The notes: generated from the sequence alone by a model not told the origin. A stretch of DNA of 64,000 nucleotides from Arthrobacter alpinus (GCF_001445575.1 NZ_CP013200.1:2170001-2234000); one strand, 5' to 3'; shown: positions 52,476 to 62,557, numbered from the stretch's first letter. Numbers and translations: made by a program.

Positions 52476-55400
52476 TTACAGCGAGGGACCGACAATAGGC
52501 GATGGTGAATGGATGCTGACCACGGGTGTGGGTGTCTGTATTGCCGACTGGTTGCCGCTCCTTGTGGCGGCGATGCGGACCTCGAGCCGGGCTCGCTGAT
52601 CGGAGTGGTCCCAGTCCGTGGCGCTGGGCGGTGCTCCAAGCGGCAGTCCAGAGTTGTCGATGTCCCATCGGTCGCGGTAGCCGGCGACGTCACGCACCAA
52701 GGACTTCCACGTTTCATCGTTGGCTTGCAGACCGGTTTGTGCCCGCAGTCGGTCCATCCAGGGTTCTTCGTTTGCGAGGGCGTGGACAGCCACCGCGGAC
52801 AGCCGTTTGGCGATCCGATGCTGAACGTCGTCGAGCAGATCACGGAGGTCTTCCCTGTCCGTTAGAACTGACACCGGCGCCATGGTCAGTGAGGATGCGG
52901 CGGGTAGCCGCCGCTGGAGGACTTGCAGGAGGGAGTGCACGATAGCGGCAACGTCGCGGACGCCGGCTGCCGGCTCCAGCCCGCCGACCAAAGTTTGCTC
53001 GGCTAGGAAACGGTCTGTGACGGCGGTGCGCCGCCAGGATGCGACCAAGGCGCCCCAGGATGGGGACGCTTGCATCTCTGCCACAAGGCCGGGGGAGTGG
53101 GCGCTGATGAGGCGCGTGACGTCGTCGGACGCGGCTATCTGGGCCAGGTAGTCATACTCGGCGAGCAAGCGGGACAGGGAGTTGGCCTGGTTGCGTTGTT
53201 CATCGCGGACCTCGTGGGCAGTGTGTTCGGCGCCTTCGATGGAGAGTATGGTGCTGAGGATTTGCCGCCAGTCCGGCAGTGAGGACGGGTCCACGCCGTG
53301 GTGGTCGCGGGGTCTGGCTCGCTGATGTAGGCATGGTTGCCAGCCTTGCCGCGTGTCATGGAGACGTAGAAGAGTTCCCGGGTGAGCCTGCCTTCACTGA
53401 CGAGGGTGTGGCCGGTGTCCACGGTGATTCCCTGGGATCGGTGGGCGGTGGTGGCGTAGCCAAGTTCCACGGACTCGGCGAGATAATCAGCGCCCATGAT
53501 GATTCGTGCCCCGTTGTCCTGGCGGATCCCGGCGATGGAGCCGTCCGGATTGGGCGTGCCACTGATGATGATGAGGGTTCCATTGCGGATAAAGTTACCG
53601 GTGTCATCGAGGAGGTGACGGTCGTTCCGCCGTGCCAAGATGGTGTCGCCGCGTCCGGCGTGGAGGCCGTCGCTGAGGTCCACAGTGGCTTCTGCATCGA
53701 CCGTGCCGGTGCCGACGCGGTCCGCTTGGGCGCGTTCGTTGAGCATGGCGACGGTGTCGTTGTCAGGGGCGATTAGGATCGAGGTCTTCCCGGTGCGGAT
53801 GTCGGCGTCCCAGCGGTTGTAGGCGTCATCCACCATGGCGTCGTACGTGCCGCTGCTGATGCGCCCGTAGGCGGTGTACTCGGGAATGACGTCAAAGTCG
53901 CCTGTGCGAAGTTTCAGGGAGGCAGTGCGTTCCCAAACATTGGTGAAGCGCCAGACCGTGCTGAGTCGTTGGGCGCAGCCGGCCCGGTCAAGCCATCCAA
54001 GGATTCCGCCGGCGTCGATGGAGTCCAGTTGTGCCGGGTCGCCGACAAGCAGGATCTTGGCTCCGGCACCTGTGGCCTGATCCAGAAGTGCGGCGAGCTG
54101 GTAGGTGGAGACCATGGAAGCTTCGTCGATGATGACCAGCTGATTGGGCCGGAACTGCCACTTTGTCTGGGTCGCTGTGAGGGCGCTCATCCGCTGCGCA
54201 AGGCGCTCTAAGACTTTCCGGGCCTGTCCATCATGCCGCGGGTATTGACAGGCCGTTTGGTACCTTTCTGCTGTATCTGCATACTGTCCTGCTCGTATGG
54301 CTGCGCCCGGGCCGGTGGATTCGTAGAGCCATTTGCTCACGTTGTCCGTGGCCAGTCCGAGCTCCTGTCCCAGGACGTCGGCCGAGGCCGCAGCAGGGGC
54401 AAGCCCCACCACGGTCCCGGCACCGAAGCAGTCTTCCCACAGGGTTTTGACGGCGCTCATCGTGGTGGTCTTGCCGGTCCCGGCGGGGCCGACGACGGCG
54501 TCCAGTCGCCTTCCGCTGGCCAGGACGGCCTCGGCAGTCCTGGATTGCTCGACCTGCAGTGTGTCGCCACGGGTGCTGCGGAACTGTTCGAGAGCGTCCT
54601 TGACGGACGTGTGCTCGAGGTGAGGGCCGGCGTCGTTCGTGTGGGCGTTCATGATGGCTTCCTCGTTCGTCAGTGTGGAGACATCGGTGAAGAGGTGGGC
54701 GCTGGCCAGATCAAATACACTGTGGCCATTGAACGCAAGGTCGGGTGCTGTGGTGGGGATGGAGTAGCGAAACTCGTTTAGAGCAACAGACTGGGTCTCG
54801 GCGGAAGCGGCGATGGCATCCATTAGGCGGATCCGGTCGGCTGCAGTGGCGCAGCGGATCTCCTGACACACCCGTTCTGCCTCGGCGATGAGATTCCACC
54901 TGTTCCAGGTAGCCCGGCGCCTGGCGACAAGGTCCTTGACCAACCCGGCAGTGCTAGTGATCCAGGCCGCGTCGGCGTCGGTGAATGTGAGGGGGCGGGT
55001 GTGTGAGCGGTTGATGGTGGCCGCCAGCACGGTCTCGGGATCGAATCCCTTGGCCTGAGCCCTTTCACGCCACTGCCGAGTGCGTGTGTTCAGGGGGACG
55101 ACGTCGTGATTCTTGGCGGTGCGGGTGGACAGTGTTGCCTGTTGCCGCAGTTTGAGTTTGACGGCGTTGCTGGGTTCCCGTCCGTGGGTATCGGACCAGT
55201 CATTGACGAGCCGGGCCGCTTCAATGTCGATCAGCCGGGACCTGCTGGAGAACTCGCGGATGAGTTCATCGTCGACGCCGGAGAGTTCGAAACTGTAATT
55301 GTGGATGGTGCTGGTAGGTGTGCGGACTTCGGCCTGGGTTCCTAGATCTCGGCCGAGTTGGTCATAGAGGAGCCCGTTGTAGTGTTGGCTGGCGGCAACG

Positions 55401-56050
55401 GTGACTTTGTAGAGTGTGCGTGAATCAAGGGTGGTCCAAGCGCCATCGCTGACGCGTTGGGCCCTGTTGGCGATGACGACGTGGGTGTGCAGCTGGGGAT
55501 CTCCAGAGCGGGACTCCCAGTGGTCGAAGGCGGCCGCGATGGAGCCATGGACGCCGACATGTGCGACGCCGCCGTGTCCGGCGCGGGTGTGGATGGCGGA
55601 GCTCTCCAGCCAGGCCAGGGTGGCTTCCAGGGCCGCGTGGTGGGCCGCCATGACCTTGTCCTTATATCCGTCATCGCCGAGGGCCCAGAGCACGGAGACG
55701 GATTTGGGTACGCTGAAGGTCAGGTCAAAGCCGGCCACCGCAGCCCGGCGCACAGGCTGGCCGTTGGCACCGGTGACGGTGGAGGACTGGTTGGGTGTCC
55801 GGCCCAAGGATGCTCGCGTGGAGGGGTGCGCGCCTCGTTCAAAGAGGGCCTTCGCGGCAGCGTCGGTGACTGTGTCGTGTGGATTCATGCCGATACCGGC
55901 AAGTCCTGCGCCGAGCCATTGCCCGAGCGGGTTGCTGGCGGCGGTGTAGTAGCCGGTGAGGTCCCGGGTTTCGACGTCGGCATGGCTGGTTGTCTTCAGC
56001 AGATAGGAGACGCCGGCTTCGGTGGAGAGGCGGGCTATGGAGACGGTCAT
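52476..56050 (-). pseudogene. MobF-type relaxase-helicase (TraA/TrwC-like) with one frameshift
   Basis: The N-terminus is intact for about 915 codons: MTVSIARLSTEAGVSYLL, catalytic Tyr pair TGYYTAASNP near 34, and the His-triad motif DPQLHTHVVIANR near 185. The helicase has Walker A (GPAGTGKTTTMS) near 520, DEASM near 642 and GDPAQL. At about 53305 the frame leaves the expected sequence, giving an unlikely tail to 53135. The other frame continues DHHGVDPSSLPDWRQILST to a stop at 52476. One added G in CCCGCGACC restores about 1190 aa. Relaxase and helicase parts remain whole. It would nick oriT and unwind DNA; oriT was not identified. Confidence 0.85.
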
Positions 56051-56595
56051 GACCTGCCCGTTTCTGTGTTCCAGCCGCGGCGTGCAAAGATCGACGCCGT
56101 CGACGGATCTAGTCGCGTGTTCGCGTCGGAGTGCAATGTTAGGACCTTGGCGGCGAGGTGTTGCATGTCCTTCATGGCCTGCCGTTCATGGACCTCACGC
56201 TGCTCGTTCTCGTCATGCAGGCGCTGCGCCAGGCGCTTGAGGTCATCGGCCTTCGACTGGGCCCGGGAAAGTGTCTGTGCGCTTTCGTTGAGCTGTTTGT
56301 AGGCGGTGGCCAGTTTGTCTTCAAATGACCGTGTCACGGTGGCGAGCTTGCGCTTGTTCGTACGACGTAGCTTTCGGATGGTCGCCTCATAAAGTGCTGT
56401 GAGTGCAGCCATCGCCTCCTGGTTGTTGGTAATGGACTGGTCCGCTCGGCCAGTCGTCCGTAGTTGTTCATCTTGGAAGCTCTGCCGGTATTTTCGTTGC
56501 CGTTGACGGTGGGCACACTCCGGTCGGCAGAAGAGCTGCCGAGGGCTGGCGGGTGTGAACGAGATATTGCATTCGGGGCAAGTGTGCGTAGTCAT
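56047..56595 (-). CDS. Zinc-finger/coiled-coil protein upstream of the relaxase
   Basis: A 182-aa protein. The N-terminus has a four-cysteine zinc-binding pattern (CPECNISFTP, FCRPECAHRQRQRKYRQ) followed by a long basic coiled coil (about 60-165, RRTNKRKLATVTRSFEDKL, LKRLAQRLHDENEQREV). Its stop overlaps the relaxase ATG (ATGA, 56047-56050). This fits a DNA-binding accessory protein, perhaps for oriT. The role is inferred from position and composition. The noncoding stretch 56596-56880 to its right likely holds its promoter and that of the DUF6504 gene. Confidence 0.75.
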   Translation of the reverse strand: MTTHTCPECNISFTPASPRQLFCRPECAHRQRQRKYRQSFQDEQLRTTGRADQSITNNQEAMAALTALYEATIRKLRRTNKRKLATVTRSFEDKLATAYKQLNESAQTLSRAQSKADDLKRLAQRLHDENEQREVHERQAMKDMQHLAAKVLTLHSDANTRLDPSTASIFARRGWNTETGRS

Positions 56596-56880
56596 ACATC
56601 TCCATGGCTCAAGGACTCCATTTCTCCATGACTAAACGTCACATTGCCGTCACGCGTGCTGTGACGGCCGCCACCGTCGGTGCCAACAGTGTGAAGGGCT
56701 TTTTGGTTACGGCAATTTCATGGTGGATGCGGGATGAATTGGCTGTCGGGGGCGAGCGCTGGTTTGGCAACTGGCGGTGATTGTGTGAAGGGTCAATGTA
56801 GGTGGGAGGTGTGGTGGTGTAGTCGCTTTTCTGGCTCGTTTGGGGTCTTCATCTGAAGATGTCAGTGGCACACTCTATCG

Positions 56881-56896
56881 TCGAAGACGTATTCTA
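56881..56896. promoter_or_regulatory. Possible LexA (SOS) box
   Basis: TCGAAGACGTATTCTA matches the actinobacterial LexA palindrome TCGAAC-N4-GTTCGA at 9 of 12 fixed positions. It lies 31 bp before the DUF6504 gene start and upstream of dnaE2, a family usually under SOS control. Not tested. Confidence 0.4.
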
Positions 56897-56926
56897 TTAG
56901 TGAATTTGTTATTAGAGGTGTGTTCG

Positions 56927-57211
56927 ATGGTTGTTGATGAGCGTGTGAGTGTCCGGACGACTGCTGCGGGAAGCCCGTTGGAGTTTGAGTGGCGGGCGCG
57001 GCACTATCGGAGGACAGAGTTGCCGCTACGGTTTTTTACCCGTCGTCCTTGGTGGACGGAGCAGAACCGCATCCAGAAAGGTATTGGCGCTCAGGTCTTA
57101 GAGACAGAGATGTGGAGAGTAACTGCTGCGGGCCGTGGTCGTTCTGCCGAACGAGTATTTGAGCTTACCCATGAGGACTCTCACTGGCGGCTGTCAAGGA
57201 TTCTTGGCTAG
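56927..57211 (+). CDS. DUF6504 family protein
   Basis: The start is ATG 56927 (MVVDERVSVRTTAAGSPLEF), giving 94 aa; the frame is open upstream to 56840. The FEWRARHYRRTELPLRFF, TRRPWWTE and EMWRVTAAGRGR stretches with a final HWRLSRILG fit DUF6504 proteins, which sit between imuB and dnaE2 or are fused to ImuB in actinobacteria. Here it ends 6 nt before dnaE2. No imuA or imuB is present in the window. Confidence 0.78.
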   Translation: MVVDERVSVRTTAAGSPLEFEWRARHYRRTELPLRFFTRRPWWTEQNRIQKGIGAQVLETEMWRVTAAGRGRSAERVFELTHEDSHWRLSRILG

Positions 57212-57217
57212 GCAAAA

Positions 57218-60200
57218 ATGTTCATTCACTTGCATGTTGCCTCCGCCTTCTCCGCCCACTACGGGGTGGATTGGCCAGACACTCTGGCCGCCGCGGCTAG
57301 GGATGGTGGTGCCGACGCCTTGGCGATCACCGATCGTGATGGCCTCTACGGCGTTCCCAAGCACATTGCTGCCTGTCAGCGCGCGGGCATTGACGCGGTT
57401 CTTGGTGTGGAACTTGCAACCCTAGGACACGACGGCGCGGTCACCGGCCGCGTTGTCATTCTGGCCCACGGACACAACGAAGGAGCGGGCTACACGGCAC
57501 TGTGCCGCTTGGTGTCCGTTGCTCACACTCACACAACGGTGGGGGTGAGTCTTGATCAGATTGCCAAGCATCTTCTGACCGATGCCGGGACGGTTGGGAC
57601 CGTGCTGCTCGGCCCACTTTCAGATGTTGGTCGCAGGGTCGCATCGCGCCGAGACGGACTGCCCTTGCTCCGTGCGTGGCTGAGGGTACTTCCGACTGCG
57701 GCCGTGCGTATTGAGGTGGCTTCGCATCTTTCCGAGCCAGGGCAGCCGCTGAGTCATACTCACGCCATTCGCATGCTCCGCCTCGCAACCCAAACCGGAC
57801 TCATGCCCGTGATGACCAATATGGTCAGGTATGCCGAGCCCGATGGTGCCATTACAGCAGACGTCCTTGACGCGGCCCGTGCACTGGCCTGTTTGGATGA
57901 GACCGGAGTCCAGCCAACTGCTCAAGGTTGGCTCAAACCCGTGACCACTATGAAGGCATTGGCCTCGGAAATTACGGCCCTAGGTCAGTTCGGGGATGGC
58001 GCTGCTAGAACGCTCCTCGCGAACACCGAAGACTTGGCGGATCAGTGCCGGATCGATCCGGTCGTCGATACAGGCTGGGGAATTCCTGTCATGCCGGAGG
58101 CATCCATCATCGGCATTACAGGCGATCCCTTAGCCGAGTTGTGGGAACGCGCGACAGCGGGTGTGACTAGCAGGTATTCAGGGAGCAGCTCCGCCTCCTT
58201 CGGGGTGATGCAGGACCGGCTTAAGGCCGAGATGGCGACCATCGCCGATCTGGGTTTCTCCTCCTATTTTTTGACGGTGGCTGAGGTGACTCGATTGATC
58301 CGGGAGATGGGCATTCGCTCGGCCGCACGCGGCTCCGGGGCCGGTTCGCTAGTCAACTACGCCCTAGGCATCTCTCAAGTCGACCCGATCCGGCACGATC
58401 TGTTGTTTGAACGCTTCCTCAGCACCGAACGACAGACCCTGCCGGATGTTGATATTGATGTTGAGTCAGCGCGGAGGCATGAGATCTACCACCGGATTTT
58501 CGAGCGCTTTGGTCCGGAGCGGGTGACCTTGATGTCGATGCAATCCGGCTATCGGGCCCGGGGTGCTGCCCGAGATGCTGGCATGGCCCTGGGTATGGCG
58601 CCAGAGGATATTGACGGGATCGCCAAAGGATTGTGGAGGTTCTCGGCCAGTGAATTTCGGGAAGCGTTGGATGAAAAGCCAGAACTGCGTGACCTAGCTG
58701 ACCGGATCGAGGGTAACCGGCAGCTGGATCTTCTGGTCGATATTACGGAGCGCTTGGACCGGCTCCCACGCCATATCTCTATGCACCCCTGCGGGGTTAT
58801 TCTCAGTTCCGCGACGCTATTGGATCGTACTCCGGTCCAGCCCTCAGGGACGGGGCTGCCCATGTCCCAGTACGACAAGCACGACATGGACCCTATGGGG
58901 CTAATCAAGCTAGACGTGCTCGGAGTGAGGATGCAGTCCGCGATGGCCTACGCCATCACTGAAATCCGCCGCACCACAGGAAAGAGAATCGATCTAGAAG
59001 CCGTACCGCTGGATGATGAGCCGACCTTTGAGCTCATCCGCTCCACCCAGACACTGGGGTGTTTTCAGATTGAATCACCCGGGCAGCGCGAACTCATTGG
59101 CAAACTTCAACCGACCGTCTTTGACGATCTCATCACCGACATTTCCCTTTTCCGCCCCGGTCCCATGCAAGCTGACATGGTCAAACCGTTTTTGAACAGG
59201 CGCGGCGGCTGGGAAACTGTCGCCCAACTCCACCCAGACTTGGAACCCGTGCTGCGCAGCACTTACGGGATCGTGGTCTTCCATGAGCAACTCATGCGAA
59301 TCCTGGATATATTCACTGGCTGCGGGCTTGCCTATGCCGACGTCCTGCGCCGTCACCTCAGCAACGACGACAAACTGCCAGCTGTCGAGACATACTTTCG
59401 TGATCAGTCCATTCAACGGGGCTACACCCTCGAGGCGGTTGAGCGGGTGTGGGGTGTTGTGAAGGGATTTGGCTCGTTCGGATTCTGCCGCGCCCACGGG
59501 GCTGCCTTTGCCGTCCCCACCTACGAGTCAGCATGGCTCAAAACTCACTACCCGATCCAATTCTTGGCCGGCCTGTGGACTCATGACCCCGGCATGTACC
59601 CCAAGCGCCTTCTTATCGCCGAAGCTCGCCGGCTCGGCATCCCGATCCTCCCATTGGACGTCAACGCTTCCACGGATGAGTACGTCGTTGAACCTGCAGG
59701 TGATGGGGGCTTGGGGATCCGCATGTCCTTGTCGGATGTGAAAGGCATTCAAGCCAAGGAAGTCGAACGCATCCTCAACCAGCGTCCCTTTGATTCCTTG
59801 GCTGATCTCAAGCAACGCGCCCGTCTGCGGGTATCCACGATTGAGAGCCTCGCCCTAGTCGGAGCACTCGACTCTCTCTACACCGGAACTAATCACCGGA
59901 GCCGGCGAGACTTGGTGGCGTGGAACGAAGCGACCCGTCACAGCAAACGTGCGCACGTGATCCCCGGCCAACTCGCGCTACCCTTGCCTGCCATCGATGC
60001 CGCCACCATGGTCACTCATGAGCCGGACATGACTCCCACAGATGTCACCCGGGCCGAGCTGGACATCCTTTCCCTAGACGTGTCCTACCACCTCATGGAA
60101 TCCCACCAACCTCTCTTGGACGAGCTCGGAGTCACTAAAGCCAAAGATCTCCTCAGCCTGCGCAACGGAACCTTCGTGCGAGTCGCGGGCGTCAGAGTCG

Positions 60201-60448
60201 CCACACAAACCCCGCCCATGCATGGAGGCAAACGCGTCGTGTTCATCAGCGTCGATGACGGCACAGGCTGCATCGACGCGACCTTCTTCGCCGACGCCCA
60301 GAAAGACGTCGATCCGCCGATTCTTTTCAATACCCGGTTGCTCTTGATTGAGGGAACGACTCGCCGCACTGGTCCGCGTGGCATGTCCCTCCAAGCGACA
60401 AACGCCACCGACCTCACAGAACTTTCGTTAGCGGCGCGAAATGGATGA
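57218..60448 (+). CDS. dnaE2: DnaE2-type error-prone DNA polymerase III alpha subunit
   Basis: A 1076-aa polymerase. The PHP domain starts MFIHLHVASAFSAHYGVDW and has ALAITDRDGLYGVPKH. The polymerase core has catalytic acidic residues in LPDVDIDVESARRHE near 408, SLFRPGPMQADMVKPFL near 640 and GIVVFHEQLMRI near 685. The end has an OB-fold region (VRVAGVRVATQTPPMHGG, FISVDDGTGCIDATFF). Sequence style and partnership with DUF6504 point to DnaE2 (ImuC) rather than the replicative DnaE. It is expected to act in SOS mutagenesis with an ImuB-type adaptor, which would have to come from the host. The frame is intact. Confidence 0.88.
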   Translation: MFIHLHVASAFSAHYGVDWPDTLAAAARDGGADALAITDRDGLYGVPKHIAACQRAGIDAVLGVELATLGHDGAVTGRVVILAHGHNEGAGYTALCRLVSVAHTHTTVGVSLDQIAKHLLTDAGTVGTVLLGPLSDVGRRVASRRDGLPLLRAWLRVLPTAAVRIEVASHLSEPGQPLSHTHAIRMLRLATQTGLMPVMTNMVRYAEPDGAITADVLDAARALACLDETGVQPTAQGWLKPVTTMKALASEITALGQFGDGAARTLLANTEDLADQCRIDPVVDTGWGIPVMPEASIIGITGDPLAELWERATAGVTSRYSGSSSASFGVMQDRLKAEMATIADLGFSSYFLTVAEVTRLIREMGIRSAARGSGAGSLVNYALGISQVDPIRHDLLFERFLSTERQTLPDVDIDVESARRHEIYHRIFERFGPERVTLMSMQSGYRARGAARDAGMALGMAPEDIDGIAKGLWRFSASEFREALDEKPELRDLADRIEGNRQLDLLVDITERLDRLPRHISMHPCGVILSSATLLDRTPVQPSGTGLPMSQYDKHDMDPMGLIKLDVLGVRMQSAMAYAITEIRRTTGKRIDLEAVPLDDEPTFELIRSTQTLGCFQIESPGQRELIGKLQPTVFDDLITDISLFRPGPMQADMVKPFLNRRGGWETVAQLHPDLEPVLRSTYGIVVFHEQLMRILDIFTGCGLAYADVLRRHLSNDDKLPAVETYFRDQSIQRGYTLEAVERVWGVVKGFGSFGFCRAHGAAFAVPTYESAWLKTHYPIQFLAGLWTHDPGMYPKRLLIAEARRLGIPILPLDVNASTDEYVVEPAGDGGLGIRMSLSDVKGIQAKEVERILNQRPFDSLADLKQRARLRVSTIESLALVGALDSLYTGTNHRSRRDLVAWNEATRHSKRAHVIPGQLALPLPAIDAATMVTHEPDMTPTDVTRAELDILSLDVSYHLMESHQPLLDELGVTKAKDLLSLRNGTFVRVAGVRVATQTPPMHGGKRVVFISVDDGTGCIDATFFADAQKDVDPPILFNTRLLLIEGTTRRTGPRGMSLQATNATDLTELSLAARNG

Positions 60449-60508
60449 CACCACGCCTGAAGCTAATTGGATAGGTGCAGTGCACTACTTTCAGTAATAT
60501 TCGGCAGA

Positions 60509-60535
60509 GTGTCGCATGAGCTTTTCATGCGACAC
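60509..60535. terminator. Perfect 11-bp hairpin between convergent genes
   Basis: GTGTCGCATGA and TCATGCGACAC flank a GCTTT loop between the ends of dnaE2 (+) and nrdH (-). There is no good T-run on either side. It may act as a bidirectional terminator or RNA-stabilising hairpin. Confidence 0.5.
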
Positions 60536-60557
60536 TGGTTCTCCTGTTTGGTGATGG

Positions 60558-60794
60558 TTATTGGATGGCGAGCCTGAGCCGTTCGATTTTGGTGGGGTTG
60601 AATCCTGACCAGTGGTCGTGCTCGTTGACCACGACGATCGGGGCTTGAGAATATCCAAGGTCCTGAACGTACTCGAGGGCAGCGGCGTTCGTGGTGAGAT
60701 CGACAACTTGGTAAGGGATGCCGGCATGGTCCAGGGACAGGCAGGTGAACTTGCATTGCTGGCAGCTTGGCTTGCTGTAGACGGTGATATTCAT
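60558..60794 (-). CDS. nrdH: Glutaredoxin-like NrdH redoxin
   Basis: The start is ATG 60794 (MNITVYSKPSCQQCKFTCLS), giving 78 aa; the longer open frame upstream has no redoxin sequence. The redox motif is CQQC near residues 11-14, followed by IPYQVVDLT, LEYVQDLGYSQAPIVVVN and HWSGFNPTKIERL, all typical of NrdH. NrdH supplies electrons to class Ib ribonucleotide reductase. No nrdI, nrdE or nrdF is nearby, so it is a plasmid-type orphan. It follows the DUF4192 gene on the same strand. Confidence 0.88.
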   Translation of the reverse strand: MNITVYSKPSCQQCKFTCLSLDHAGIPYQVVDLTTNAAALEYVQDLGYSQAPIVVVNEHDHWSGFNPTKIERLRLAIQ

Positions 60795-60843
60795 GGCCTT
60801 CACCTCACTCTCTGTTTCATCCGGGACGGCTTGTGTGGGTTTG

Positions 60844-61866
60844 TTAGTGGTTGTTCCGGTATGCGGTGTTCTTGTGTTGTGCCCAGCCTGAGACGATGCC
60901 GGCGCCAAGCATCTGGTCCAGCAGTCTGGCCAGGTGGTAGTCGGGGTCGAACGTCAGGGCGACGTGCATGTAGTTCGCAGCAGCTGTTCCTCTGCCCTTC
61001 CACCAGCAGATGTGCCCGAGTAGCGTCAACGGGGGAGCAGCATGAGTTGGGGCGGCGATGGTGAGCAGCTTCCGCAGAAGCTTCTCAGAGTTGTCGATGC
61101 GGTCCCATTGCGGCGCTTCTGCTGTGGTGCCGAAGAGTGTGGTGGCCATGGGTTCATTGATGCCGGGTATATCGGCGAGGATCTGGTCCCTGAATCCGAC
61201 GTACTGCAGCGCGGCGAGGACTTCGACCAGCTGATCGTGAGTGGGTTCCGCTTCGTTGTCGATGAGATCCGTCCAGAGCCGGTAGGCCGCATGAAGGTTC
61301 TGGTCGGGGTTTGTGGCGATGTCCCGAAGTGCGGACTCGACGGCGTCGTGATCAACGGCGGCGAACAACTCGGGAATGGCCGGTGTGTCGCTGTGTGCGA
61401 CGGCGCTGCCTTGGTAGACGAGTTCGGCATTGACTGTGCTGGACTCGATGGCTGACAGCGGGGTTCCCTTGCCGTACGTCGTGGGGTTGGCTCCGTCGTA
61501 CTGGGCGAAGGACTCGGGGCCAACGATCCACACATCATGGACGAGCAGCCCTGCAGCCAAGAGCCTGTTCTTGAGTCCTTGGATCATGGCAGCGAAGGGC
61601 TTGGCGTTTCCCTTGTTCCAGGGCTTGTGGGTGAACAAGGCGACGAGGACGGCGGTGGCGTCGCGGTCGATGCCGACGGCGTGGGCGACGCGTTCAGCGT
61701 AGCTATCGCCGACGTCTTCGGTGCCGGGCAGGTTCACCCGGAGGGTGGGGCCGAGTGCCTTGCCGTCGAGTGCGACGCAGACGAGGCTTTCCTGTGGCCA
61801 GTAGCCGAGGCTGTGGCCCATGTAGCTGATGACGTCGGCCGGGCTGCTGATTCTGATCGGTTCCAT
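60844..61866 (-). CDS. DUF4192 domain protein, complete copy
   Basis: From ATG 61866 (MEPIRISSPADVISYMGHSL), preceded by GGAGGAG, the product has 340 aa. The DUF4192 pattern includes LGYWPQESLVCVALDGKALG, ATAVLVALFTHKPW and VHDVWIVGPESF. A C-terminal region (ICWWKGRGTAAANYMHVAL, HLARLLDQMLGAGIV) is also typical. The molecular function of this family is not known to me. The N-terminal half is nearly the same as the partial gene at the left edge of the window. The small conserved ORF lies 28 nt upstream. Confidence 0.87.
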   Translation of the reverse strand: MEPIRISSPADVISYMGHSLGYWPQESLVCVALDGKALGPTLRVNLPGTEDVGDSYAERVAHAVGIDRDATAVLVALFTHKPWNKGNAKPFAAMIQGLKNRLLAAGLLVHDVWIVGPESFAQYDGANPTTYGKGTPLSAIESSTVNAELVYQGSAVAHSDTPAIPELFAAVDHDAVESALRDIATNPDQNLHAAYRLWTDLIDNEAEPTHDQLVEVLAALQYVGFRDQILADIPGINEPMATTLFGTTAEAPQWDRIDNSEKLLRKLLTIAAPTHAAPPLTLLGHICWWKGRGTAAANYMHVALTFDPDYHLARLLDQMLGAGIVSGWAQHKNTAYRNNH

Positions 61867-62242
61867 TGTCTTGCTCCTCCTGTGTGAACGGTGGCTAGTT
61901 GTTCGCGGCCGCCTGCTCTGTTGGTGCCTTCTGGTAAAAGGAATCACCGCTGGGTATTAGGGGCCGGAATGCAACTTGGGGAACCGGGCACGGGGCATAA
62001 ATTGTTTCGAGGAAATAAGCGACGCAGGAGCGCCGAGGAAGAATTTTTGCAGGAGGGACCGGCGCGCAGCGCCCTGGTTGCGTGAAGGACCCGCCCAGCG
62101 ATGATGGGATACCAGAAGGCACAACGTGGTTTGGCAGGTGCTCATATGGGTCCACGAGTGGGGGTGCCAAGGTGGACTGACCGTTGGGTGCCATTGGCAT
62201 AGCGGCCGTTTCTGCAGCCTCTTTGTGTTCATGCTTACTCAT
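61542..62242. repeat. Direct repeat, copy 2 (DUF4192 cassette)
   Basis: Second copy of the region 1-697, about 90% identical by eye with a few single-base indels. It covers the 5' half of the DUF4192 gene and the small ORF upstream. Confidence 0.85.
61895..62242 (-). CDS. Small conserved protein upstream of DUF4192, copy 2
   Basis: A 115-aa ORF (MSKHEHKEAAETAAMPMAPN) ending with its own stop 28 nt before the DUF4192 start. The central part (YEHLPNHVVPSGIPSSLGGS) and CPVPQVAFRPL are kept in copy 1 with conservative changes. This supports real coding. No domain or membrane segment is recognised. It may be co-transcribed with DUF4192 and nrdH. Confidence 0.5.
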   Translation of the reverse strand: MSKHEHKEAAETAAMPMAPNGQSTLAPPLVDPYEHLPNHVVPSGIPSSLGGSFTQPGRCAPVPPAKILPRRSCVAYFLETIYAPCPVPQVAFRPLIPSGDSFYQKAPTEQAAANN

Positions 62243-62557
62243 AGTGTTTTTGGGCGTTTACAACATGACCGGCATCGTCAACCACAGGGAGGGCGAGGCC
62301 GCGGGTGAAAGTTGCCGGATCCTCGAGAAGGTCTAGTCTGCGGAACTCCGCCACTCGCAGGGAAGGGACCGGATCGACCATTCACTCTGAGGCGGTGAAG
62401 GGGAGGTTCTGATGGTTCATGCCATGGAAGGCCGTGAGGAAAGGGCAGAGTTGTCTTCGAATGTTTCCTTCAAAATGGTTGCCAATGACTTCTCCTGGGG
62501 CATCTGAGCAGACTTATAAAGCTGTTGTGGTAGCTTCTAGGTCGTTAACGAGAAGTA
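62243..62557. other. Intergenic region between DUF4192 cassette and GHKL ATPase
   Basis: About 315 bp with divergent promoters expected. GAGAAG lies shortly before the ATG at 62558. No other feature is seen. Confidence 0.45.

Noticed and set aside
53135..53300. Last 55 residues of the uncorrected relaxase frame as genuine C-terminus
   Set aside because: The sequence (RPHCRTGGKSSAPYSPSKAP) is Ser/Pro/Arg-rich and mirrors the other frame, which reads as normal protein.
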